From Xanthomonas sp. SI (GTDB lineage Bacteria; Pseudomonadota; Gammaproteobacteria; Xanthomonadales; Xanthomonadaceae), in contig NZ_CP051261.1 of the NCBI RefSeq assembly GCF_014236855.1, positions 5,146,001-5,210,000 on the forward strand: 64,000 bases of DNA. Reading direction: 5' to 3'. Under the pieces are notes generated by a model that worked only from the letters and a program-made list of their open reading frames with translations, had not been told where the DNA came from and made no database searches. This document shows, piece by piece, positions 17,563-25,375 of this stretch. The position numbers and the translations under genes are program-made. The stretch's first letter is position 1. Each line of letters opens with the position of its first letter.

Positions 17563-18192
17563 TTATGCGGTGGCCAGGATCTGCAGCTTCGACACGCAGG
17601 CCTGCGCATCATCCGCGCCGGCAGCGTCGCCGACGAACGCGTACACCACCACGGCGCCGCGCTCGAAGTGCCAGCGCCCCGGACTGCCCAGACGTGGCGG
17701 CGCGATCCACTGCGCGGCGAAACCGGCCTCGGTCAACGCCTGCTTGTACGCACCGAGCGGCTGCATGCAGTGCGTCGGTGCAGCGGATGCCGGTGCGAAC
17801 GCGAAGTCCAGCCGCGACGGCAGCTCTCCATCGGCATCGGCGACCGACTCCAGTGAATAGCGCCCGCCGCCGGCCACAGGTCCCGACGCGCTGAACGCAT
17901 GCGCGGTGTCGCCGGCCTCCACCTGCAGGCCCGCATGCGCAGCGACCTGCGCCGGGGTCAGGTCCTGCTTGCCGCCGATCGCCAGGATCAGCCGCACTAC
18001 GCCTTGTGCCAGTTGCTCTGGCGTCATCTCCGACATGGCCCGCTCCTTTGTAGTGGGAATCGATGAAGGTTGGGGTTGCGCACCGGCGCAGGCGGCCAGC
18101 AGCGCCGCCGCCAGCAGCGCAGCGCCGCGCTGCACGAGCCGGCGCCCAGCGCGCGATGGTGGGCGGATGTCGCCGGGGGAAACAGAGTCCAT
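17563..18192 (-). CDS. Putative periplasmic lipoprotein, candidate immunity protein for the adjacent effector
   Basis: 209 aa from ATG 18192. The N-terminus has an Arg-rich start, the hydrophobic run GAALLAAALLAAC and a lipobox with Cys near residue 35, then ESM-like polar sequence. The mature part begins MTPEQLAQGVVRLILAIGG and ends in a domain with LDFAFAP and HFERGAVVVYAFVG. I do not recognise a named family. Immunity proteins of Xanthomonas T4SS effectors are commonly small lipoproteins encoded directly beside the effector gene, which matches this arrangement. An internal ATG at 18036 would give a cytoplasmic form; the lipobox argues for the longer start. Immunity role is inferred from position only. 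Confidence 0.65.
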   Translation of the reverse strand: MDSVSPGDIRPPSRAGRRLVQRGAALLAAALLAACAGAQPQPSSIPTTKERAMSEMTPEQLAQGVVRLILAIGGKQDLTPAQVAAHAGLQVEAGDTAHAFSASGPVAGGGRYSLESVADADGELPSRLDFAFAPASAAPTHCMQPLGAYKQALTEAGFAAQWIAPPRLGSPGRWHFERGAVVVYAFVGDAAGADDAQACVSKLQILATA

Positions 18193-18396
18193 GGTGCGCC
18201 TCTCCTTTGAACGCCTGTCGCGCGTGTCCGCGGCCAGGCATGTTGCCGGCGATTGTAGCCATCGCGTCGGCGCGCTGCAGCCCGCACGGGCGCGCCACCG
18301 TGGCCGCGAGCATACGCAGCCGTGCGGGCGCCCGGAGGTGAAGAGCACGCGCCCGGCAGATGGCATCATCGCCCCACACCACCCAGGAATCCTCCG

Positions 18397-19434
18397 ATGC
18401 GATTGCCGACCCGCGTCCTGCTTGCCGCCTCCGTGCTGGCGTTGCTCGCCTGCTGTGCGAAGAGCCAGCCGCCCGCGCCACGCTTCCCCGTGATCGGCCA
18501 TGTCACCGCGTTCGACCCCGCGTTCAGCGACACGGTGGCGACGGACGCGCGCATCGAACGCATCGCCGAAGGCTTCACCTGGTCGGAAGGCCCGGCCTGG
18601 GTCCGCGACGGCGGCTACCTGCTGTTCAACGATGTGCCGCAGAACACCATGTACCGCTGGTCGGAGCGCGACGGCCTGTCGGTGTTCCTCAAGCCCTCCG
18701 GCTACGCCGGCCCGCCGCTGGATGTCCTGCGCGAGGCTGGCGCCAACGGCATGCACGCCGAGCCATCCGGCAGCGTGCTGCTCGCCGATTCAGGTACGCG
18801 CGCCGTGGCCCGGCTCGATCCGGCCACGCGGCGCAAGACGATCCTGGCCAGCGCCTACGACGGCCACCGCCTCAACAGCCCCAACGACCTGATCCAGCGC
18901 AGCGACGGCGTGGTGTTCTTCACCGACCCGCCGTACGGCCTGAAGGACGGGGACAACTCCCCGGTCAAGGAACTGCGCTTCAACGGCGTCTATCGCCTGG
19001 ACACCGACGGCAGCGTGCACCTGCTCGACGACAGCCTGAGCCTGCCCAACGGCATCGCCCTGTCGCCCGACGAACGCACCCTGTACGTGGCCAATTCCGA
19101 TCCGGCGCGACCGATCTGGACCGCGTACACGCTCGACGCGCGCGGCGAAGTCACCGGCAAGCGCCTCTTCGCCGACGCGTCCGACATCGTCGGCGACGCC
19201 AACCCCGGCCTGCCGGACGGCATCGCCGTGGCCAGCGACGGCCGCTTGTTCGCCACCGGCCCCGGCGGCGTGCTGGTGTTCGCACCCGACGGCCGCCGCC
19301 TGGGCCGCATCGAAACCGGCGGCCCCATCGCCAACTGCGCCTTCGGCGACGACGGCCGCACCCTGTACATGACCTCGCACAAGATCCTGGCGCGGGTGCG
19401 GGTGAAGGCGACGGGGTTGGGTTTTACGCCATAA
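18397..19434 (+). CDS. SMP-30/gluconolactonase family lipoprotein
   Basis: 345 aa. Signal sequence with lipobox LALLACC near residue 17, so probably anchored in the periplasm. The beta-propeller family is shown by the metal ligand Glu in GFTWSEGPAWV, by HRLNSPNDLIQRSDGVVFFT (Asn/Asp ligands), and by LPNGIALSPDERTLYVA and NPGLPDGIAVASDGR. The family includes gluconolactonases that hydrolyse sugar-acid lactones with a bound divalent cation. Actual substrate is unknown. The start at 18397 was chosen for the signal peptide; the frame is open from 18322. It is divergent from the lipoprotein/effector pair. Confidence 0.88.
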   Translation: MRLPTRVLLAASVLALLACCAKSQPPAPRFPVIGHVTAFDPAFSDTVATDARIERIAEGFTWSEGPAWVRDGGYLLFNDVPQNTMYRWSERDGLSVFLKPSGYAGPPLDVLREAGANGMHAEPSGSVLLADSGTRAVARLDPATRRKTILASAYDGHRLNSPNDLIQRSDGVVFFTDPPYGLKDGDNSPVKELRFNGVYRLDTDGSVHLLDDSLSLPNGIALSPDERTLYVANSDPARPIWTAYTLDARGEVTGKRLFADASDIVGDANPGLPDGIAVASDGRLFATGPGGVLVFAPDGRRLGRIETGGPIANCAFGDDGRTLYMTSHKILARVRVKATGLGFTP

Positions 19435-19440
19435 CCGACC

Positions 19441-19457
19441 GACGGGCTCGGCCCGTC
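19441..19457 (+). terminator. GC-rich hairpin after the SMP-30 gene
   Basis: GACGGGC-TCG-GCCCGTC forms a perfect 7-bp stem with a 3-base loop, 6 bases after the stop of the SMP-30 gene. No T-run follows, so it is at best a weak intrinsic terminator. Confidence 0.45.
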
Positions 19458-19498
19458 CATTCAAGCAGCCTCGCGCCGCCAACACGGCCATTAGGTAT

Positions 19499-19987
19499 AT
19501 GGAAATCACGGGATTCGCGGATGCAGTAGCGCTGGATGAACCCGCATATGCGGTCTTCAAGGCTGCGCTCGACGTAGTCTTCGACAAGGGCGATGGAGTT
19601 ACGGAGCATATCGATCGCCTCTCTCCTGAAGCGCGGCTGGTCTACTTGCTGTGGTGCTTGGACGGCGAGATCCACAATGGTGGCTTCGACCAACTTTTCA
19701 CGAACTCGCTAGGCAACCATTGCGTCGAGATCCTTGGCCACTTGCAGACCATCGGCGCGGGCAAGTCCCACGACCTTCTGTCCAAAGCGGTTTCGTGGTT
19801 TCGGAACGCATTGCCATCCAGCGACCGCCGGGTCAGGTGGTCGCAACGTCAAGCCTTCTCCGGCACGCCTGAGTACGAGGCGGAGATAGACAGGCTGGAC
19901 GTCGAGTTCTACAAGTACGAAGACAATCTGGTTTCGCTGCTGAACTCGTATGTGTCCGATCACCCCAGTGCATCGATCAGGGCCTGA
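19499..19987 (+). CDS. DUF4375 (DMP19-like) protein
   Basis: 162 aa, no signal peptide. The segment LLWCLDGEIHNGGFDQLFTNSLGNHC is the characteristic core of DUF4375/DMP19 domains, where a protein-binding or mimic role has been proposed; function remains unclear. Similar genes often occur singly among accessory genes. Codon choice is visibly less GC-biased than in neighbouring core genes, suggesting acquisition. ATG at 19499 gives the full domain. The 440 bases downstream hold a palindromic repeat, a REP and no convincing gene. Confidence 0.75.
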   Translation: MEITGFADAVALDEPAYAVFKAALDVVFDKGDGVTEHIDRLSPEARLVYLLWCLDGEIHNGGFDQLFTNSLGNHCVEILGHLQTIGAGKSHDLLSKAVSWFRNALPSSDRRVRWSQRQAFSGTPEYEAEIDRLDVEFYKYEDNLVSLLNSYVSDHPSASIRA

Positions 19988-20162
19988 TCCGCTCCAACGT
20001 TCGGCCTCTCAGGAGGCATTCCATGGCTCGCCTTGGTGCCCATTTCGTCCTGCCGGACGAAGATGTTGCCGTTCTTCTATCTGAGCAACGTAACGAAGAG
20101 CGTCTGGCCGTCGTCGGGGAAGAAAATCGAGGGACGCTGGTTTGAGCAGTCCGGAAGCCCAG

Positions 20163-20212
20163 TCCCCTTCTCCCCCCGGGAGAAGGTGGCGCGCAGCGCC
20201 GGATGAGGGTAC
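20163..20212. repeat. Palindromic intergenic repeat, CTCTCC/GGGAGAGG family, copy 2
   Basis: CCCCTTCTCCCCCCGGGAGA followed by AGGTGGCGCGCAGCGCCGGA and the GAGGGTACG tail shared with copies at 4549 and 61951. The inner GGCGCGCAGCGCC is a second small palindrome. Confidence 0.6.
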
Positions 20213-20327
20213 GGGCGACCCAGGCAGTCGCACCGCACCTCAGGCTGCTTTTTTTCAAGGCAGGCATCCACAGTGGACGCTCTTCAATCCAACCATTCGC
20301 GTCGCCGTGATGTCTGCCGCTTCGTTC

Positions 20328-20351
20328 GTCGCGGCTGAAGCCGCTCCTACA
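20328..20351. repeat. GTAG-type REP palindrome (single)
   Basis: GTCGCGGCTGAAGCCGCTCC followed by TACA, the inverse orientation of the REP core at 962. It lies about 80 bases beyond the stop of the aldo/keto reductase gene. Confidence 0.8.
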
Positions 20352-20429
20352 GGAGGAATTCAACCCCCTTCGCGCTGTAGCTAGGACGCGGCGTCGCTGC
20401 GAAACACACACTGATTTACGTTGAATTTC

Positions 20430-21305
20430 TCAGCCAGCCTTTTGCCCGATCCGATCCAACGCGGCCAGCACATCGTCCGACAACGACAGCTCAGCCGCCG
20501 CCAGATTCTCCCGCAGATGCGCAACCGACGAGGTGCCCGGGATCAGCAGGATGTTCGGCGCACGCGCCAGCAGCCACGCCAGCGCCACCTGCATCGGCGT
20601 CACGCCAAGTTCCTGCGCAATGGACGACAGCGAGTCGGACTGCAACGGAGAGAAACCACCGAGCGGAAAGAACGGCACATAGGCGATGCCGTCGCGGCCG
20701 AGCGCATCGATCAACGCATCGTCGCCGCGGTGCGCGAGGTTATAGTGATTCTGCACGCAGACCACCTTGGCGATGCCCCGCGCTTCCTGCACCTGCGCGG
20801 CCGTGGCGTTGCTGATGCCCAGATGCCGGATCAGGCCGCGCTGCTGCAGTTCCGCGAGCGCACTGAACTGCGCCTCGATCGAACCCTCGCTGGGCTTGTA
20901 CGCGTCCAGCATCACCCGCAGGTTGACCACGTCCAGGACCTCCACGCCAAGGTTGCGCAGATTGTCGTGCACCGCCTGGGTCAGCTCGGCGGGGCTTTGC
21001 GCCGGCAGCCAGGACGCGTCGTCGCCGCGCATGGCGCCGACCTTGGTGACGATGGTCAGCGGCTGCGGGTACGGGTGCAGCGCCTCGCGGATCAGCTGGT
21101 TGGTGATGTGCGGCCCGTAGAAGTCGCTGGTGTCGATGTGGTCCACGCCCGCGGCCACCGCCTCGCGCAACACCGCCAGCGCCGCGGCGCGGTCCTTGGG
21201 CGGGCCGAACACGCCCGGCCCGGCCAGCTGCATCGCGCCGTAGCCGATGCGCGTCACCGTGCGGTCGCCGAGGGAAAAAGTGCCTGCTGTCGAAAGCTTG
21301 CTCAT
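20430..21305 (-). CDS. Aldo/keto reductase
   Basis: 291 aa. The (beta/alpha)8 AKR fold is indicated by IGYGAMQLAGPGVFG, the catalytic Asp/Tyr region VDHIDTSDFYGPHITNQL (Asp and Tyr near residues 54 and 59), the Lys in LTIVTKVGAMRG, and the NADPH-binding C-terminus LLIPGTSSVAHLRENLAA. An NADPH-dependent carbonyl reductase; substrate unknown. The usual catalytic His strand here reads VVNLRVMLDAY, as in the bacterial AKR13-like branch. It is divergent from a LysR regulator gene 112 bases away, the usual arrangement for a regulated oxidoreductase. Confidence 0.92.
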   Translation of the reverse strand: MSKLSTAGTFSLGDRTVTRIGYGAMQLAGPGVFGPPKDRAAALAVLREAVAAGVDHIDTSDFYGPHITNQLIREALHPYPQPLTIVTKVGAMRGDDASWLPAQSPAELTQAVHDNLRNLGVEVLDVVNLRVMLDAYKPSEGSIEAQFSALAELQQRGLIRHLGISNATAAQVQEARGIAKVVCVQNHYNLAHRGDDALIDALGRDGIAYVPFFPLGGFSPLQSDSLSSIAQELGVTPMQVALAWLLARAPNILLIPGTSSVAHLRENLAAAELSLSDDVLAALDRIGQKAG

Positions 21306-21417
21306 GACTGCCTCCAGAAGGGGTGGGCCGAAGCCCGGGTGAGGCCTGCACTGTAGGCCGCGCGCCGATGCGCGATAATCCGGTCGAATCGGCACGGGCT
21401 GTGCGGGATCTCGAACA

Positions 21418-22314
21418 ATGACCACGGACCTGCAAGACCTTTTCGCCTTCCTGGCGGTACTGCGCGGCGGCGGCTTTCGCGAAGGCGCGCGGCTCAGCGG
21501 CAGCTCCGCCTCCAGCCTGAGCGAGGCCGTGCGGCGCCTGGAAACCCGCCTCGGCGTGCGCCTGTTCAACCGCACCACCCGCAGCGTGCTGCCGACCGAG
21601 GCCGGCGCGCGCCTGGCCGAACGCCTGATCCCCGCCCTCGGCGAAGTGGAAGCGGCGCTGGACGTGGTCAACGGCTTCCGCGACCGCCCCAGCGGCACCC
21701 TGCGCCTCAACGTGCCGGGCGCCGCCGCGCGCCTGGTGCTGCCGGCGATCGTCACCCCGTTCCTGAAGGCCTATCCGGAGATCAGGCTGGAGGTGATCGT
21801 GGAAGACAGCTTCGTCGACATGCTGGCGGCCGGCTGCGATGCCGGCATCCGCTACGACGAGCGGCTGGAGCAGGACATGATCGCCGTGCCGATCGGCCCG
21901 CGCGTGCAGCGCTTCGCCACCGCCGCGGCGCCCGAGTACCTCGCCGCGCACGGCCGCCCGCAGCACCCGCGCGACCTGCTCGCGCACGCCTGCCTGCGCG
22001 GCCAGTTCGCCAGCGGCGCCATCCCGGCCTGGGAATTCGAACGCGACGGCGAGATCGTGCTGGTCGAACCGACGGGCCCGTTGCTGGTACGCCTGGGCGC
22101 CGCGGTGGACCTGGCCGTCGACGCCGCGGTCGGCGGCCTGGGCGTGATCCACCTGTTCGAAGACTGGCTACGCCCGCACCTGGACAGTGGCGCGCTGCAG
22201 CCGGTGCTGGAACCGTGGTGGCAGAGTTTCAGCGGCCCGTTCCTGTACTACCCCGGGCGCCGCCATCTGCCCGCCCCGCTACGCGCGTTCGTGGATTTCA
22301 TTCGGACGCCGTGA
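21418..22314 (+). CDS. LysR-family transcriptional regulator
   Basis: 298 aa. N-terminal winged helix-turn-helix: LQDLFAFLAVLRGGGFREGA, then SSASSLSEAVRRLETRLGVR and the wing LFNRTTRSVLPTEAG. The C-terminal substrate-binding domain runs from about residue 90 (PSGTLRLNVPGAAARLVL). The sequence is of the CrgA/DmlR-like group that commonly controls a divergent oxidoreductase. The 112-base divergent gap to the aldo/keto reductase gene is the probable operator region. Inducer unknown. Confidence 0.93.
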   Translation: MTTDLQDLFAFLAVLRGGGFREGARLSGSSASSLSEAVRRLETRLGVRLFNRTTRSVLPTEAGARLAERLIPALGEVEAALDVVNGFRDRPSGTLRLNVPGAAARLVLPAIVTPFLKAYPEIRLEVIVEDSFVDMLAAGCDAGIRYDERLEQDMIAVPIGPRVQRFATAAAPEYLAAHGRPQHPRDLLAHACLRGQFASGAIPAWEFERDGEIVLVEPTGPLLVRLGAAVDLAVDAAVGGLGVIHLFEDWLRPHLDSGALQPVLEPWWQSFSGPFLYYPGRRHLPAPLRAFVDFIRTP

Positions 22315-22353
22315 GCGCGGTGCAAGCGGCGGTGCTCACTGCTTCCTGCTCCC

Positions 22354-22377
22354 TGTAGGAGCGGCTTCAGCCGCGAC
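22354..22377. repeat. GTAG-type REP palindrome (single)
   Basis: TGTAGGAGCGGCTTCAGCCG followed by CGAC, about 40 bases after the LysR stop, between two convergent genes; it may act as the 3' end of both transcripts. Confidence 0.8.
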
Positions 22378-22457
22378 CCGCCTCACCGACAACGCCCAGC
22401 GCGCCTTTCGGAGGCACGCCATCTGCATCGCCCCACCACTTGCAAGAAAACTCCCAA

Positions 22458-23021
22458 CTACTCCCGAAACCGCCGCAACCAAACAAACCCAGGCACCGCG
22501 ATCCGCATCTTCGACGTCTCATCCCACGCCAACACAAACCCCGCATCCACCAACGCCGCAGCGACCTGCCGCCCGACCGCAAGATCCGCATCCGCCCCAC
22601 CCTGCAAATCCCCGAACGCGATAAACAACCCGCCGCCGTCCACCGCGCACTCCACATCCTGCCCGTGGTAGAAACAATAGCCGCGGTACTCGCCCTCCGG
22701 CGCCTCCGCCACCGCCTCGGTCACCTCGGTGTGGCCATCGGACATCGTGTAGCCGGCATTCGCCAGCGCGCAGATGCCCGCATCGTGCAACTGCTCGAAC
22801 ACCGCATCCAGGCGATCGCAATCGGTCAGCGCCGGCCAACCCTGCTCCGCCTGTTGCTTCGCCTGCCAATGGCTGGCGACCGCGGCACGCAACATCGATT
22901 CATCGCAATCGTCTTCCAGAATATCGTCGAGCATCTCCTCGCGGATCTCGGATTCCGAGTAGAACCCGGACCAGACCCACTTCCGGATTGAATCGAGGAC
23001 ATACGCATCGGTCTCGTTCAC
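22458..23021 (-). CDS. DUF6891-like hypothetical protein
   Basis: 187 aa, acidic and soluble. Landmarks are IRKWVWSGFYSESEIREEM at the N-terminus, DCDRLDAVFEQLHDAGICAL in the middle, and GYCFYHGQDVECAVDGGGL with FIAFGD near the C-terminus, matching the DUF6891 family as I recall it. Function is unknown. Start is GTG at 23021, supported by AGGAG just upstream (complement of 23028-23032). Stands alone. Confidence 0.7.
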   Translation of the reverse strand: MNETDAYVLDSIRKWVWSGFYSESEIREEMLDDILEDDCDESMLRAAVASHWQAKQQAEQGWPALTDCDRLDAVFEQLHDAGICALANAGYTMSDGHTEVTEAVAEAPEGEYRGYCFYHGQDVECAVDGGGLFIAFGDLQGGADADLAVGRQVAAALVDAGFVLAWDETSKMRIAVPGFVWLRRFRE

Positions 23022-23230
23022 GCTCGCTCCTTTGAAGACCAGGCACTTGCCTGGCGCGCACGGTAGCAGGGCGACGTTTCGATCTTGGAAACGCCGAGTG
23101 AATCTCGGGATCGAGGCCGGCGCTATCGCAGCGAGAAACCGACCACCAACACCACGCCAGGCGCCGCCTTACGCGACGCTGGAGTGGCCCCGGCGGCGCA
23201 CGCCACACGGACGTGCGCATACCAATGACG

Positions 23231-23668
23231 TCAGACCTTGGATCGCAGCGGACGCGAAGCGACGCGCGTAGCCCGCGCCTTCTTCTTCCCCGCAGCCCGC
23301 GCCGATGGCCCAACCGCAGCCGGCACGCGGCTGATCAACAACACCCCGCGCCCCACCGTCACCCGCAACGCATCGCCCACGGCAAAACCGTACTGCTCCA
23401 ACCAGCGCCCGGACAGGCGCAGCTTGGGCACGGCACAGCCGACGACATCCTCGGCACGGCGCACGTCGTAGTACTGGTAACTCATCGTGCAGCGTTCGGG
23501 CACGCGGAAGCGCAGGCGCGACGCGGCGGGTGTGGCGAATGGGGAGGCATCGGCGGTCGCCGGGTGCTCAGCGGCCTGCGTGCCGGCCGATCGAGTGCGG
23601 CGCTTAGTTGTACGCGACGCGGACGTAGCCTTGGGGGGAGTGAAGGTGGTTCTGTTGAAACGATGCAT
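23231..23668 (-). CDS. symE: SymE-like type I toxin (AbrB/SpoVT fold)
   Basis: 145 aa. The conserved domain lies at about residues 49-112: RLRFRVPERCT, then VPKLRLSGRWLEQYGF with AVGDALRVTVGRGVLLI. This aligns in pattern with E. coli SymE (IPAITLKGQWLEAAGF), an SOS-induced toxin whose translation is blocked by an antisense RNA. The basic Ser/Thr-rich N-terminal 48 residues and Lys/Arg-rich tail are extra. ATG at 23668 is supported by AAGGAG with 7-base spacing; a start at 23485 would cut the domain. A symmetric repeat lies directly upstream. Whether an antisense RNA exists is not visible. Confidence 0.75.
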   Translation of the reverse strand: MHRFNRTTFTPPKATSASRTTKRRTRSAGTQAAEHPATADASPFATPAASRLRFRVPERCTMSYQYYDVRRAEDVVGCAVPKLRLSGRWLEQYGFAVGDALRVTVGRGVLLISRVPAAVGPSARAAGKKKARATRVASRPLRSKV

Positions 23669-23705
23669 GTCGGACTCCTTGTGTGCTCAGGAATCCACCG
23701 ACTCG

Positions 23706-23742
23706 CTGTCAACCGAGGTGGCGGACGGTGCGCGGTTGACAG
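23706..23742. promoter_or_regulatory. Perfect 10-bp inverted repeat upstream of the SymE-like gene
   Basis: CTGTCAACCG (23706-23715) and CGGTTGACAG (23733-23742) are perfect complements separated by 17 bases. Each arm contains TTGACA in outward orientation, so the element could be a pair of divergent -35 regions, an operator, or the stem of a leader RNA. It starts 38 bases upstream of the toxin start. Role is inferred. Confidence 0.5.
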
Positions 23743-24113
23743 ACCGGCCACAAGGAACCGGCAGACCTTTCGGCCTCCGCACACCGCCCGCCAAAGGACG
23801 AGCACGCGACCCATCCCGAAAGCCGGACAAAAGAAAAACGCCGACATCGAGCAATGGGCGCTGGTGCGCCTTGTGGTTTCAGGCTGTCAATCCCGGCCGC
23901 GGAATGTGCCGCAGCATTTCGATCATGCGACTTGGCATTGAATCCTGTCAATGGGTTTCCATCCACGATTTCAAGCAACTTGCTGGCAAAAGGAAACCTG
24001 ACCACAACGAGCCAAACGTCTACCGGCCCGATGGCTTGAATGCTTGCGGCCATCGAATTGTGCTGATACCGTCACATTCATAGGCACTTATAGGCACTTA
24101 CGGGAAAGACACC
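23743..24113. other. Intergenic stretch between SymE-like gene and integron array
   Basis: No convincing gene on either strand. It contains a tandem TAGGCACTTA direct repeat at 24081-24100. An antisense RNA to the SymE transcript could start here, but no clear promoter with both boxes is visible. No tyrosine-recombinase (IntI) coding potential was found. Confidence 0.5.
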
Positions 24114-24242
24114 GTGATTAGGCACAAGGATTACACCCCTACTGAAATGGAATCTTTTGGTGTGATGAGTTCGCCACGGCAGATTGGCCGAGTGAGGTCG
24201 GGAATACAAACCTCGGTTACAACCCAAACTGTCGCCGAATAG
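24114..24242 (+). CDS. Possible small ORF, 42 aa, before the first cassette
   Basis: GTG at 24114 opens a frame (VIRHKDYTPTEMESFGVM...) that ends in TAG at 24240-24242, three bases before the first integron core site. There is no clear ribosome binding site and no recognised family. It may be the 3' remnant of a gene adjoining the integron or chance. Confidence 0.2.
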   Translation: MIRHKDYTPTEMESFGVMSSPRQIGRVRSGIQTSVTTQTVAE

Positions 24243-24244
24243 TA

Positions 24245-24251
24245 GTTAGGC
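24245..24251 (+). other. Integron core recombination site GTTAGGC (left end of cassette array)
   Basis: GTTAGGC immediately precedes the first cassette gene and matches the R' core of the attC sites at 24597 and 26826. No R'' partner or attC-like palindrome lies to its left, so it is either an attI remnant or a half-site left by deletion. Confidence 0.65.
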
Positions 24252-24255
24252 GCGC

Positions 24256-24540
24256 ATGGCAAGCGATCAATTATTTGAAATTCTTGAGGCGGTTGCGGAC
24301 GAGTCCTCGTTCGTTCGTTTTGTGGAGCTTCTCGTCGCGGACCGGCAGTCCGCGGACTTGCTCATGCTGACAGTCGATGGGTTTCAGGGAGAGTGGGCCA
24401 ATCAAACCATCGCAGACTTCTTGGGGGCCGCCTCGGCATGGGCCAGAGACTCTGCTTTCGGTGAGCGGCCAGGCCAAAAGCCCGGCAATGCCTGGAAGTT
24501 GTTCGCGACCTTTCTATGGGCTGGGCGTGGCTACGAGTAG
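24256..24540 (+). CDS. Cassette 1: DUF7660 family protein
   Basis: 94 aa. SSFVRFVELLVADRQS at the N-terminus, WANQTIADFLGAASAWARDS in the middle and NAWKLFATFLWAGRGYE at the end follow the pattern of DUF7660, a small family common in mobile and toxin-neighbour contexts; function unknown. ATG starts 5 bases after the core site with no Shine-Dalgarno, as often in cassettes. The stop is 3 bases before attC1. Base composition is lower in GC than the flanking chromosome. Confidence 0.7.
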   Translation: MASDQLFEILEAVADESSFVRFVELLVADRQSADLLMLTVDGFQGEWANQTIADFLGAASAWARDSAFGERPGQKPGNAWKLFATFLWAGRGYE

Positions 24541-24543
24541 CGC

Positions 24544-24603
24544 GCCTAACAATTCATTCAAGCCGAACCCGCTTCGCGGGTCGGCTTAATTCAGGCGTTA
24601 GGC
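24544..24603 (+). other. attC: attC site 1 of integron cassette array
   Basis: 60 bases from R'' GCCTAAC (24544-24550) to R' GTTAGGC (24597-24603). Between them AAGCCGAACCCGC-TTCG-CGGGTCGGCTT forms a near-perfect hairpin. This is the short attC type known from Xanthomonas chromosomal integrons. Confidence 0.9.
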
Positions 24604-24606
24604 GCC

Positions 24607-25305
24607 ATGCACAGCATCAGGCAACGTGTAGCAAATTGGACAGCGTCTCTCCCCGCAGAAGTTGACGCTGGATCGCTATATGCGCGTTGCCCTATCGCTC
24701 ACAAATGGAAAGCGACATTTCGGATCCTTCTTGTCCGAGAGGCATCACTGTGGCGCATGGCTGATCTCGGGGCAGCGTTTGTAGATTTAGTTGACTCAAG
24801 CAAGTACTTGTCCGCCCGCATCATCTTACGCAGTGCTTGCGAGACTTCTGCACTGCTCGCATATCTGAACAAAAAGCTGCACGATGTAGTGTCTGGCCAA
24901 GTCGACTTTGAGGCGTTCAACGAGCTTACGAAGCAATTGCTACTCGGCGGAAAGAATGAGGACTATTTCCCGCCAGTGAATGTTCTAACAGCTCTGACGC
25001 ACTTCGCCAAAGACCATCCGACGATCCTCGAGATCTACAACAGACTGAGCGAGGATGCCCATCCAAATGCTGCCGGCATGATCTACGGATTTAGCACCAG
25101 CCAACCCGATATATTTTTGACCAGCTTCTCAAACAGATTCTCTGCAACGGATCCGCTCAAAAACCACACAGTTTCATCTGCAGATTTGCTGTTCCTATGC
25201 TACGAGCAACAGTACAACGAGATTTGGCCTCAGAGATTTGAGGCACTCGAGCAATGGCTGCGTGACAATGATCAGAGACTTGAGGCGCTACGAGATGGCG
25301 CCTAA
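24607..25305 (+). CDS. Cassette 2: hypothetical protein, DUF5677-like helical protein
   Basis: 232 aa, predicted all-helical and soluble. RILLVREASLWRMADLGAAF, SARIILRSACETSALLAYL and LSEDAHPNAAGM recall the DUF5677/HEPN-related group, in which a helical bundle carries a polar His motif; the resemblance is by eye only. ATG at 24607 lies 3 bases after attC1, without a visible ribosome site. The stop TAA (25303-25305) is formed inside attC2, which is common in cassettes. Function unknown; similar helical proteins occur in defence-related cassettes. Confidence 0.6.
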   Translation: MHSIRQRVANWTASLPAEVDAGSLYARCPIAHKWKATFRILLVREASLWRMADLGAAFVDLVDSSKYLSARIILRSACETSALLAYLNKKLHDVVSGQVDFEAFNELTKQLLLGGKNEDYFPPVNVLTALTHFAKDHPTILEIYNRLSEDAHPNAAGMIYGFSTSQPDIFLTSFSNRFSATDPLKNHTVSSADLLFLCYEQQYNEIWPQRFEALEQWLRDNDQRLEALRDGA

Positions 25306-25359
25306 CAAATCATTCAAGCCTAACCCGCTTCGCGGGTCGGCTTAATTCAGACGTTAGCC
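25300..25359 (+). other. attC: attC site 2 of integron cassette array
   Basis: R'' GCCTAAC (25300-25306) to R' GTTAGCC (25353-25359), with the same central hairpin ACCCGC-TTCG-CGGGT as attC1. It overlaps the end of the cassette 2 gene. Confidence 0.9.
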
Positions 25360-25375
25360 CTTCTAGGAGATATCT

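Noticed and set aside
17563..18756. Longer 397-residue version of the lipoprotein next to the effector
   Set aside because: The upstream part lies antisense to the SMP-30 gene and has no signal peptide; the lipobox after ATG 18192 defines the protein.
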